Source of the DNA: JAPLDP01 sp964628285
GTDB taxonomy: Bacteria; Bacteroidota; Bacteroidia; Bacteroidales; JAGONC01
Assembly: GCA_964628285.1 (NCBI GenBank)
Contig: CAZVNP010000054.1
Coordinates: 1-21,669 of the forward strand
Direction: 5' to 3'
DNA length: 21,669 nucleotides
Positions 14,037 through 21,619 of the stretch are shown piece by piece. The position numbers and the translations under genes are program-made. The number at the start of each line of letters is the position of its first letter. Within the stretch, counting starts at the first letter, position 1. Below the pieces are notes generated by a model that saw only the letters and a program-made list of their open reading frames with translations, did no database searches and was not told where the DNA came from.

Positions 14037-16565
14037 GTGCGTCGTTCACCCGGCATATCGCCTCTCATTGCCATCGCATTATATTTACAGCTTTCATGCC
14101 TGCCTGTCTCAGGCCAGGAGCTGAAATGCCGGCACATCTCAGCGGGCGAGGGTCTTCCGTCACCTTATGTGAACGCTGTTTTCAAAGATTCGAAGGGTTT
14201 TATGTGGTTCGGCACACCCAATGGCCTGTGCCGCTATGACGGTTACAAGATCAAAATCTACTGCCATCTGCCCGACGATTCATGTTCCCTTTCCGATAAC
14301 CTTATCCTCTCACTGAATGAACAGACCAACGGTGATTTGCTCATCGGAACTTACTATGGGGGATTGAACAGACTGGACCTGAGAACAGAGAGATTCATGT
14401 CATATAAGCATGATCCCGGCGACACAGCCAGCCTCAGCAATGACCAGGTCAATGTCATTTATAAAGATATCCAAGGAAACCTGTGGATTGGGACACAAAA
14501 CGGACTTAACCTCTTCGATACCGACGATGGGACTTTCACATCTTTTTATTTAAATCCTGACCATCCGGATAGTCCTGCCAACCAGATCCAATCGCTTCTC
14601 CGGGACAGCTCAGGAAAGCTATGGGTGGGGACCAATGGCGGTCTTTTCCAATTTGATATGGCAGGTGAGCAGTTCACCCCTTTCATGCTAACGGGCAATG
14701 ATTCAACAACCCGCAACAATCCGCCGGTCATCAATTGCATGATGGAAGCCCATGACGGATCTATCTGGATTGGAACGAGAAATTGGTTGTATATTTTATA
14801 TAACGGGATCATACAATGGGTGGGACCTGATGCCGATAAATCGAGGTTCCCAAGCAACAAGAACATCATGGATATCGTCGAATTGAAGATTGATGGTGAG
14901 TATCAGATCTGGTTGGCTTCCCAGTGGGGTTTGAGCAGGTACGATCTTACCAGCAGAAGGTTTAACCGTTATTACTTCCGGTCTAAAAACAAAGAAGGGC
15001 TCGCGGGTAATGATATCAGGAAAATTTATTATGATCAGAAAGGTTTTTTATGGATGGCTATACGTGAACAAGGTGTGGATGTGGCCGACATAAAAAAGAA
15101 TCCCTTTGCTCATCAGGGTCGGATAGCCGGTTATAATTTCAACAACGCCGCCGCCAGTTTCTTTGAAGACTCTGCAGGTATCCTGTGGGTAGGCTCCCAT
15201 GCTGGTGGATTGCTGAAATTTGACAGGGACATGAACATGATTGCCAGATACGTCCCCCGGTTTCCCGGCGGGAAAATGTATTCAAACGGAAGAATATTGA
15301 GAATACTTGTTGACGAAGACGGGAAAATGTGGACGGTCATGGACGGTCCGCGTTATGGTGTGTTCCTGTTTAGTGAGGAAACCGGTCTTTTTTATCAGAT
15401 CCCCTATGATACCACATACGGCCATCCGGTACCTCCACGTGTTCGCGACATCATCGAAGATCGTGAGGGCATGAGATGGATAGCCACGGAAGCAGGGCTC
15501 TACACCATGAATCCTGCGGATAAATGGGATTCCCTCCTACACTATACAACTCATGAAGCGTTGTCGAAGGCAGGGATCTGGGATGTGGCAGCTGACCACA
15601 ACGGCGACATATGGGTGGCCTCAGAGATAGGTTTATACCGTTGTCATAAAGTCAAAGATGATTCAGTCACCTTCACCGAGTGCCAATTTACAGGCAATAT
15701 AACAGGAACTGCTTCACAGATACCCCGGTATATATTTGAAAGCACCGATAGCACCCTGTGGATCGGCACAAATGTGACACTATGCAAAGTCGACCGTGAG
15801 AGTAACAGTTACCAGCCCATTGGAGAGAGAAACGAATGGCTCAACGGCAGCTTCATCATCTCTATCGCCGGCGATGACCAGGGCCACCTGTGGATCAATA
15901 ATTCAAAGGGGCTCATTCGTTACAATCCCCGGCTGAAATCACCTTCCTCTGTCAGGGTCTTTGACTGCAATGACGGTTTGCCTTATGATGGATATATCTC
16001 CACGGCCTTTTACCGTGACCGGGCCGGAAGAATATTTGTGCCATCCAACCATAGCACCCCGTATGGGTTTTTTTATTTTTATCCTGACAGCATTCATGAC
16101 AATGCCGATATACCTCCTGTGGTGATCACCGGTTTTAAGGTCCATGACGAGGCTTTCCTTTCCGACAGCGCCATCAGTTATATCAGGCATATCAGACTTC
16201 CATACAATGAGAACTATTTCTCCTTCGAATTCGCCGCACTGGATTATTCCGATACCAGGAAGAATCAGTATGCCTACATGCTTTCCGGCCTGGATAATGA
16301 CTGGGTCTATCCGGGAAACAGGCCTTTTGCCAATTATTCCAAAGTCCCGCCGGGTCATTATATTTTCAAGGTGAAAGGTTCCAACAATGACGGATACTGG
16401 AATGAGGATGGCGTCAGCCTGTCTGTTACGGTACTTCCCCCTCCCTGGAAGACGTGGTGGGCGTATCTGTTGTACGGTCTTTTTATCGCCGGGGTAGTCT
16501 ATGTCTGGAGACGTTACGACCTTAAACACCAGCGGATAAAAAATATGAGAGACAGATCATACTGA
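14037..16565 (+). CDS. Reg_prop/Y_Y_Y propeller sensor ending after its membrane helix (no kinase)
   Basis: The protein has 842 residues, starting at GTG 14037; the promoter position and signal peptide (MRRSPGISPLIAIALYLQLS) support this start. Residues about 30-690 are repeated Reg_prop blades, e.g. VFKDSKGFMWFGTPNGLCRYD (48-68), IYKDIQGNLWIGTQNGLNLFD and SLLRDSSGKLWVGTNGGLF. They form the paired propellers of hybrid two-component sensors. A Y_Y_Y domain follows (about 730-800, ending VTVLPPPWKTWWAY), then one membrane helix (about 805-825). In complete hybrid sensors a dimerisation helix, histidine kinase and response-regulator/AraC output come next. Here the chain ends at RRYDLKHQRIKNMRDRSY, just where the coiled coil should start, and nothing kinase-like follows. 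It is either a truncated sensor or a stand-alone receptor acting through a partner. Confidence 0.87.
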   Translation: MRRSPGISPLIAIALYLQLSCLPVSGQELKCRHISAGEGLPSPYVNAVFKDSKGFMWFGTPNGLCRYDGYKIKIYCHLPDDSCSLSDNLILSLNEQTNGDLLIGTYYGGLNRLDLRTERFMSYKHDPGDTASLSNDQVNVIYKDIQGNLWIGTQNGLNLFDTDDGTFTSFYLNPDHPDSPANQIQSLLRDSSGKLWVGTNGGLFQFDMAGEQFTPFMLTGNDSTTRNNPPVINCMMEAHDGSIWIGTRNWLYILYNGIIQWVGPDADKSRFPSNKNIMDIVELKIDGEYQIWLASQWGLSRYDLTSRRFNRYYFRSKNKEGLAGNDIRKIYYDQKGFLWMAIREQGVDVADIKKNPFAHQGRIAGYNFNNAAASFFEDSAGILWVGSHAGGLLKFDRDMNMIARYVPRFPGGKMYSNGRILRILVDEDGKMWTVMDGPRYGVFLFSEETGLFYQIPYDTTYGHPVPPRVRDIIEDREGMRWIATEAGLYTMNPADKWDSLLHYTTHEALSKAGIWDVAADHNGDIWVASEIGLYRCHKVKDDSVTFTECQFTGNITGTASQIPRYIFESTDSTLWIGTNVTLCKVDRESNSYQPIGERNEWLNGSFIISIAGDDQGHLWINNSKGLIRYNPRLKSPSSVRVFDCNDGLPYDGYISTAFYRDRAGRIFVPSNHSTPYGFFYFYPDSIHDNADIPPVVITGFKVHDEAFLSDSAISYIRHIRLPYNENYFSFEFAALDYSDTRKNQYAYMLSGLDNDWVYPGNRPFANYSKVPPGHYIFKVKGSNNDGYWNEDGVSLSVTVLPPPWKTWWAYLLYGLFIAGVVYVWRRYDLKHQRIKNMRDRSY

Positions 16566-16892
16566 TCTACCCATTGCCTGATATATCCATTCTGAAGACT
16601 TGAAAATGAAATTAGAAGCTACTGAAGAAATTACAGTCGATCTGATAAAGAATAATGTTCAGCAGTTTGAGTTGCAGGCCAAATAAAAAACCGAATTCTT
16701 CCAACCAGGACATTCCCCAATATTTCAAGTAATATATATTGATTTCTTTATCACTGGTTGATCTTCGCACTTGCGTAAATGGAAAGGGTCTTTTTTAACA
16801 ACTAATGGGGTAACGTTCATAAAAATAATCCTTGTTTTTCCCTCAAAATTATTGTATCTTAATGAATTACAATTCACTAAATTCAATATGAT
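16566..16892. other. Intergenic region after the sensor gene
   Basis: No kinase or response-regulator remnant could be read here in the three forward frames. A 26-codon ORF (16606-16686, beginning MKLEATEEITVDLIKNN) has no recognisable identity. Before the next gene, TTG at 16832-16834 and TATCTTAA at 16855-16862 are separated by 20 nt and form a weak promoter candidate for the propeller gene at 16893. Confidence 0.45.
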
Positions 16893-18551
16893 ATGCAAAC
16901 AATTAAACTACTTTTCCGGATGATCCTTATCATCAGTATCATGTGGTGTGGTCAGTCATATTTATGGGGACAAACGGTGGAGTGGACCTGGGCCAGGGCT
17001 GCAGGTGGTGAGCATTATGATCAGGGCACACAGATCACGGCCACTGAGAACGGAAACATCTTTGTTACCGGAATGTTCCGTAGTTCCAGTATTTCCTTTG
17101 ATTCTTTTACACTGACAAAATCAGGGCAACGTGATCTGTTCCTGGTCCGTTATGACCAGTCAGGACAGGTCTATTGGGCCGCCAGTGCCGTAGGCAGCGG
17201 CTTCGTGTGGCCTTGGACCATGGTACACGACAGTCAGGGTAACATTCTCCTCGCCGGGATGTTCCTCAGCAGTAACTTGACCTTTGGCAGTTATACCCTT
17301 GTCAACAAGGGAGAAGATGACATCTTTCTGGTCAAATATAATGACGGGGGAACCGTCGAATGGGCAGTGAGCGCCGCCGGCACCGGCTATGATTATGCGG
17401 AAGACATCCTGACCGACGAGGAAGGGAATATCTATATGGCCGGCAGCTTTAACGGTCCCAATATCACATTTGGTGATCAGACTTTTGAAGGTTATCCCGG
17501 CGACTTTGATGCCTACTTAGTCAAATACACTTCCTCAGGAAACTTCCTGTGGGGGATTATTGCAGGTGGTGACGGCGACGACAGAGCTTACGGGCTGGAC
17601 ATGGACAACGACGGTAACATTTACATAACGGGTATGTTTCACAGCCCTACGATGCATTTCGGCAGCACGACCCTCACAAAAAAAGGATTTTATGACATGT
17701 TCGTGGCCGCCTTCTACAACCAGGGCGGTGTGATCTGGGCGAAAAACGCCGGAGAAACAGACTATACCTGCGGTAAAAAGATAAAAGTGCTGAATGACAA
17801 CCTCTATGTGGCCGGCGAATTTAACGGTGCATCGCTTCAATTCGATGGCTTCAACCTGACCAATCAGGGTGATTATGACCTGTTCCTTGCTAAATATGAC
17901 AAGGCAGGTCATGTCCAGGATGCGGTCAGTAACGGAATAAACGGCACGGAAACGATCAATGACATGACCGTCATCCACGGAAACCAGATTGTTTTAACCG
18001 GTGGAACTTACAATGACGCTTCGGAATCACTTGATATCCTCCTGGCTCTGTACAAGGAAGATATGGAAGTGAGTAACCAGATCATACTGGGAGGGAGCAG
18101 TGACGATGAGGGTTTTGGTGTGTGTGCCAGAAATAATGAGCTCTATCTGACCGGCAGGTTCGCCAGCGAGATCATTGTGTTCGGTGAAGAGGAATTGCAG
18201 AACATGGGACTGGACGATGTGTTCGTCTCTACAACGGCTATGGGGAACGGCATGGACGATATACCATCTGACCTTTTCAATCTTGAAATCTACCCTAATC
18301 CTTCCCGGGGGATGACCGATATACGGTACAGGATTCCAGTTGGCAATTGGCAGTTGGCAGTTGGCAATGCGGTGGATTTAAGTGTTTATGATATTCACGG
18401 ACAGAAAGTCATAACGCTTGCCAATGGAAATCAATCACAAGGAGAGCACATAGTCCGATTTAATACTTCTTCACTTCCAGCTGGTATTTATATCCTTGGT
18501 TTACAGGCAGATGACGCTGATTTGACCCGGGAACTGATGGTGACGCATTAA
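16893..18551 (+). CDS. Secreted SBBP-type beta-propeller protein with T9SS sorting domain
   Basis: The protein has 552 residues. A signal peptide (MQTIKLLFRMILIISIMWCG, cut near YLWGQ) is followed by repeated blades of the SBBP type. Each blade has a GNIFVTGMF- or GNIYMAGSF-like strand, a FG..(T/S)L...G loop, D(L/I)FL(V/A)KY and a terminal V.WA strand, over about residues 30-440. A type A T9SS domain follows: EIYPNP (465-470), VDLSVYDIHGQKV and GIYILGLQ. It is predicted to cross the outer membrane by T9SS and be surface-attached or released; ligand unknown. Inside the sorting domain, residues 482-493 (PVGNWQLAVGNA) are encoded by an in-frame heptamer repeat (18337-18364), lengthening the loop between its first and second strands. 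More short-period repeats follow the stop codon. Confidence 0.88.
   Translation: MQTIKLLFRMILIISIMWCGQSYLWGQTVEWTWARAAGGEHYDQGTQITATENGNIFVTGMFRSSSISFDSFTLTKSGQRDLFLVRYDQSGQVYWAASAVGSGFVWPWTMVHDSQGNILLAGMFLSSNLTFGSYTLVNKGEDDIFLVKYNDGGTVEWAVSAAGTGYDYAEDILTDEEGNIYMAGSFNGPNITFGDQTFEGYPGDFDAYLVKYTSSGNFLWGIIAGGDGDDRAYGLDMDNDGNIYITGMFHSPTMHFGSTTLTKKGFYDMFVAAFYNQGGVIWAKNAGETDYTCGKKIKVLNDNLYVAGEFNGASLQFDGFNLTNQGDYDLFLAKYDKAGHVQDAVSNGINGTETINDMTVIHGNQIVLTGGTYNDASESLDILLALYKEDMEVSNQIILGGSSDDEGFGVCARNNELYLTGRFASEIIVFGEEELQNMGLDDVFVSTTAMGNGMDDIPSDLFNLEIYPNPSRGMTDIRYRIPVGNWQLAVGNAVDLSVYDIHGQKVITLANGNQSQGEHIVRFNTSSLPAGIYILGLQADDADLTRELMVTH
18337..18364 (+). repeat. In-frame heptamer repeat inside the T9SS domain
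   Basis: Four units (CAGTTGG, CAATTGG, CAGTTGG, CAGTTGG) lie within the coding sequence and translate as part of PVGNWQLAVGNA. Because the period is 7, the copies are read in successive frames, giving a 7-residue period per 21 bp. Confidence 0.88.
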
Positions 18552-18553
18552 AA

Positions 18554-18583
18554 GTTGGTGATTGGCAGTTTGCAGTTTGCAGA
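18554..18583. repeat. Heptamer repeat just after the propeller gene stop
   Basis: Degenerate period-7 units related to the in-gene repeat (GTTGGTG, ATTGGCA, GTTTGCA, GTTTGCA) begin about 3 nt after the TAA at 18549-18551. Confidence 0.7.
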
Positions 18584-18586
18584 CTA

Positions 18587-18674
18587 TAGGTCTACGGGTC
18601 TACAGGTCGGCAGGTCAGCAGGTTTACAGGTCTATAGGTCTGCAGGTCTATAGGTCTGCAGGTCGGCAGGTCTA
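18587..18674. repeat. Octamer tandem array (11 CAGGTCTA-like units)
   Basis: Eleven consecutive 8-bp units of (C/T)(A/G)GGT(C/T)NN, most often CAGGTCTA, CAGGTCGG or TAGGTCTG, run without spacers. The period differs from the neighbouring heptamers. There are no unique spacers, so this is not a CRISPR array. Confidence 0.9.
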
Positions 18675-18741
18675 CAAGTACCCACAACTCGCAAACATTA
18701 AATTTTTTTCAGCAAATTAACTTGGATATTAATTTTCTGCT

Positions 18742-18749
18742 TATATTTG
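18742..18749 (+). promoter_or_regulatory. -7 promoter element upstream of the DHH-protein cluster
   Basis: TATATTTG matches TAnnTTTG. CTTG ending at 18724 gives a TTG spacing of 17 nt, slightly short. It could drive the small ORF at 18844 and the DHH gene at 19009. Confidence 0.45.
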
Positions 18750-18843
18750 ATCACCCCAAGCCTGAAAGTGAAGATTTTACCCGTTTTGTTGTGCTACCCG
18801 GATTGGTGGTGAGAGGATTGTCCATTTAACCACTATTTTTTTC

Positions 18844-19005
18844 ATGGATAAACTATTTACTTTCCTTTTATTAATCCAGTCAACAATCTCACAACTATGT
18901 GCATCTCAATCATTCTTGTATTTTGTAATTGGATATTGCAGACCTGATATTTCAGGGAAAATAAATCCTATCCAAGTGTTCAAAATGATAAACGATAAGT
19001 ATTAA
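18844..19005 (+). CDS. Small 53-residue ORF with signal-peptide-like N-terminus
   Basis: The ATG at 18844 opens a 53-codon frame ending with TAA at 19003-19005, three bases before the ATG of the DHH-motif gene. The N-terminus MDKLFTFLLLIQSTISQLCA looks like a short signal peptide (Lys3, hydrophobic core 4-11, cleavage or lipidation possible near Cys19/Ala20). The rest (SFLYFVIGYCRPDISGKINP and a KMINDKY end) has no recognised motif. It is too short for confident gene calling; the tight spacing to the next gene and the promoter-like element at 18742 are the support. It may also be non-coding leader. Confidence 0.35.
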   Translation: MDKLFTFLLLIQSTISQLCASQSFLYFVIGYCRPDISGKINPIQVFKMINDKY

Positions 19006-19008
19006 TTC

Positions 19009-19767
19009 ATGACATCCCATAAACTATATCGATTCTTGCTTGGCGGTTATGACCTGGAGATGATAACCATCCGGAAAATCCTGGAAGAGAAACGGTATGC
19101 ATTTTATGATAAACATCTGAAATGGGGCGCCCGGCTGAGTTCATATAAGGAGTTTTTTAATAATACTGAACACTTTGTCGGAATTGAATTGATTGAAGAT
19201 GCGGAAAAACCTGAAACATATACCTGTATCGATCATCACAGTGAAAAGGAGTCCAACGAGGCATCAATTCAACAAGTTGCAAATTTGCTCCATATCGGCC
19301 TGACAAGATATCAAACATTGGTGGCGGCAAACGATATGGGGTATATCCCGGCAATGATAGCTGAAGGTGCAACGGAAGATGAAATCACGGATATCCGGCA
19401 AAAAGACCGTGAAGCTCAGGGTGTGACGGAAAAAGACGAATTGCTGGGAGAAAAATCCATTCGTCATAACCTGACTGTTGATAAGGGTATCACAATAGTC
19501 AAATCATTCACTCCCAAATTTTCAACTATCACGGATAAGTTATATCCTTTCGAGAGATTATTGATTTATACCGACAAAGAACTGACTTATTATGGGAAGG
19601 GCGTCTTATTCCTGGCAATGGCATATAAGAATCTTGTTGAAAACCGAAAAGCTTTTTTCGGTGGTGGTGAAAACGGATTTTTCGGGATAACCCCTGAAGG
19701 AATAAACGATTTGAAGGATAGCAAAACGGCAGTCAAACAAATTGTAAAAATCATTACAAATGGGTAA
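19009..19767 (+). CDS. DHH-motif protein of unknown function (phosphoesterase-like)
   Basis: The protein has 252 residues and no signal peptide. Motifs: LLGGYDLEMITIRKILEE (10-27), KHLKWGARLSSY (35-46), CIDHHSEKES (73-82) with the DHH triplet at 75-77, LVAANDMGYIPAM (104-116), DIRQKDREAQGV (128-139), and a glycine-rich FFGGGENGFFG (216-226). The pattern recalls DHH-type phosphoesterases, in which Asp and His residues bind metal and a C-terminal GGG motif binds substrate. The canonical N-terminal DxDG box is not obvious, so activity is uncertain. I recognise the layout as a conserved but uncharacterised bacterial/archaeal family. The gene overlaps the next one by 8 bp (19760-19767), so they are an operon. 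Its codons are visibly more AT-rich than the genes before 18.5 kb. Confidence 0.7.
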   Translation: MTSHKLYRFLLGGYDLEMITIRKILEEKRYAFYDKHLKWGARLSSYKEFFNNTEHFVGIELIEDAEKPETYTCIDHHSEKESNEASIQQVANLLHIGLTRYQTLVAANDMGYIPAMIAEGATEDEITDIRQKDREAQGVTEKDELLGEKSIRHNLTVDKGITIVKSFTPKFSTITDKLYPFERLLIYTDKELTYYGKGVLFLAMAYKNLVENRKAFFGGGENGFFGITPEGINDLKDSKTAVKQIVKIITNG

Positions 19768-20269
19768 TAATAACCTGTACAGCTATCATGTCTTTCTTTT
19801 TCCGTTCCAATGGCAATTCGTTGGAACGGACATGAAAAACAAAACGTTGGATGAAAGGACTTGTCTCAAAGAGATCGTCAATTTGTTTACGAATGCTAAA
19901 TGGAAAAGGGGTAAGTACCGGATTGATACGATCTTAAATTATAACGAATACAACTATTTCTACGATGCGGTGCGGGATGTGCTTTTTGATGAAGGGAAAG
20001 ATCTTGATACCTCCATTATTGCCAATTTATCCTACGACATACGGCCTGACGAAGATACATACAATATAAAGGTATGTACCGATAGTCAAAAAAACACAAC
20101 TAAGACTTATTCTCAGTATCACAGTTCGAGTGGCGCTCTAAAGATTCGTCTACTGGTTCCGGTTGCTTCGACTGCGCTCAGCAACCGGAACCGGTGTTCG
20201 AGTGGCGCTCTGAAGGTTCGTCTACGAAACCCTGACAGGTTTTGGAACCCTGGCAGGGTTGGAGGTTAA
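19760..20269 (+). pseudogene. Partner of the DHH gene, 3' part replaced by repeat DNA
   Basis: The frame gives 169 residues. Residues 1 to about 118 look like genuine protein: NNLYSYHVFLFPFQWQF at the start, then ERTCLKEIVNLFTNAKWKRG and YNEYNYFYDAVRDVLFDEGK. From about residue 120 (20124) the sequence is simply translated repeat DNA (SSGALKIRLLVPVASTALS and SSGALKVRL), and it ends at TAA 20267-20269. I take the gene to be the 5' fragment of a longer protein whose remainder was lost when the repeat block arrived. From memory of the family's general look, intact relatives are considerably longer, but I cannot verify that here. The 8-bp overlap with the DHH gene marks an original two-gene operon. 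Function unknown. Confidence 0.6.
20124..20260. repeat. Composite repeat block (direct repeats, hairpin, two palindromes)
   Basis: A 30-bp unit beginning GTTCGAGTGGCGCTCT occurs at 20124-20153 and 20196-20225 with two mismatches. Between the copies is a perfect 12-bp inverted repeat, GGTTCCGGTTGC (20155-20166) and GCAACCGGAACC (20181-20192), with a 14-nt loop. Next come AAACCCTGACAGGTTT (20227-20242) and the palindrome AACCCT-GGC-AGGGTT (20246-20260). The nested symmetry and the abrupt start inside an open gene suggest a mobile or amplified repeat family. Confidence 0.85.
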
Positions 20270-20338
20270 AGGAAAACTTTCCAGGTCTCTTGTCAACCAA
20301 AACCGCCTTTGAACTAATTTTGAGCCAAAGAAACGGTC

Positions 20339-21619
20339 TTGAAAACACATCATAAACTAATCAACGGCGACAGCAGGCAAATGACCGAAGTACCTGACAA
20401 TTCGGTACATTTAGTCATTACCTCACCTCCCTACTGGCAACTGAAAGATTACGGAATAAAAAACCAGATCGGTTTTTACGACAGCTACGAGAGTTACATC
20501 AACAACCTGAATTTAGTTTGGAAAGAGTGCTATCGGACCTTGCACGAAGGTTGCCGGCTTTGCGTGAATATCGGCGACCAGTTCGCTCGTTCGGTTTATT
20601 ACGGCCGCTACAAAATCATCCCTATCCGCACTGAAATTATCAAATTCTGCGAGAACATCGGCTTTGATTACATGGGTGCCATCATCTGGCAAAAAGTGAC
20701 CACCTCCAACACCACGGGAGGAGGTGTTCAAATGGGTTCATACCCTTACCCGAGAAATGGGATCCTGAAACTTGATTACGAATTCATCCTCATCTTTAAA
20801 AAATTAGGCACAGGACCAAAGCCGACAAAGGAACAGAAAGAGTTATCCGTCATGACCGCCGAAGAATGGAATACTTTCTTTTCCGGGCACTGGAACTTTG
20901 CCGGCGTAAAACAGGACCACCACATGGCCATGTTCCCGGAAGAACTTCCACGTCGCCTTATTAAAATGTTCTCATTTGTTGGCGAAACGGTGCTTGATCC
21001 GTTTACAGGAAGCGGGACAACATCGCTGGCAGCAAAAAACCTTGACAGGAATTCCATCGGATATGAGATCAATCCGGAGTTTTTTCCAATTATCAGGAAA
21101 AAATTAAACGTCTCCCAAAAAGATCTGGATGGAACGACTTACGAACTTCTGAAACAGAAAGAAGTGACTACCGACTTTGATATTGAAATCGGGAAATTAC
21201 CTTATATTTTCAAGGATCCGCATACGATGGATAAAAAAATTGATGTGAAGAAACTGCAGTTCGGTTCAAGGATCGACAAGAACAGTTCGACCAAACGTGA
21301 AAATTTCTATACCGTAAAAGAAATCATCAGCCCCGAAAAAATCAGGTTAAATACCGGCCTTGTTATCAAACTTATCGGAGTTAAAGAAAATCCACTATTA
21401 AGGGACAAGGCTGTTTCATTCATTATGGATAAAACCAAAGGCAAACGGGTATTCCTTAAATATGACAATATAAAATATGACGATAAAAATGACCTGCTTT
21501 GCTATCTTTATCTCGAAAACAAAACTTTTATCAATGCTCATCTGATTAAAAGCGGCTTCGTCGAAGTGGATCATTCTTCTGATCAAGAAAAAAAATCTCA
21601 ATTACGTAAATCAAACTAG
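20339..21619 (+). CDS. Beta-class DNA methyltransferase with C-terminal SNase-like domain
   Basis: The 426-residue protein starts at TTG 20339 (KTHHKLINGDSRQM follows); no ATG lies between the upstream in-frame stop (TGA at 20321) and this codon, and the next Met is residue 15. Motif order is beta-class: motif IV VITSPPYWQLKDYG (26-39), then DPFTGSGTTSLAAKNLDR (220-237), the SAM-binding motif I, and GYEINPEFF. SPPY suggests N4-cytosine methylation, though adenine is possible. Residues about 325-412 resemble a staphylococcal-nuclease (SNase) OB-fold: VIKLIGVKENPLLRDKAVSF, then KRVFLKYDNIKYDDKNDLLC and YLYLENKTFINAHLIKSGF. The usual nuclease residues are changed: the vRLigiDtPE-type block reads IKLIGVKENP, and the later YGR-type Arg is absent. 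It is probably part of a restriction-modification or related system; no endonuclease lies in the window. Confidence 0.85.
   Translation: MKTHHKLINGDSRQMTEVPDNSVHLVITSPPYWQLKDYGIKNQIGFYDSYESYINNLNLVWKECYRTLHEGCRLCVNIGDQFARSVYYGRYKIIPIRTEIIKFCENIGFDYMGAIIWQKVTTSNTTGGGVQMGSYPYPRNGILKLDYEFILIFKKLGTGPKPTKEQKELSVMTAEEWNTFFSGHWNFAGVKQDHHMAMFPEELPRRLIKMFSFVGETVLDPFTGSGTTSLAAKNLDRNSIGYEINPEFFPIIRKKLNVSQKDLDGTTYELLKQKEVTTDFDIEIGKLPYIFKDPHTMDKKIDVKKLQFGSRIDKNSSTKRENFYTVKEIISPEKIRLNTGLVIKLIGVKENPLLRDKAVSFIMDKTKGKRVFLKYDNIKYDDKNDLLCYLYLENKTFINAHLIKSGFVEVDHSSDQEKKSQLRKSN

Noticed and set aside
16606..16686. Remnant of the sensor's missing histidine kinase
   Set aside because: The 26-residue translation shows no H-box or coiled-coil similarity; it is more likely chance.
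18587..18674. CRISPR-like array
   Set aside because: Units are 8 bp and contiguous; there are no 25-40 bp repeats with unique spacers and no cas genes.
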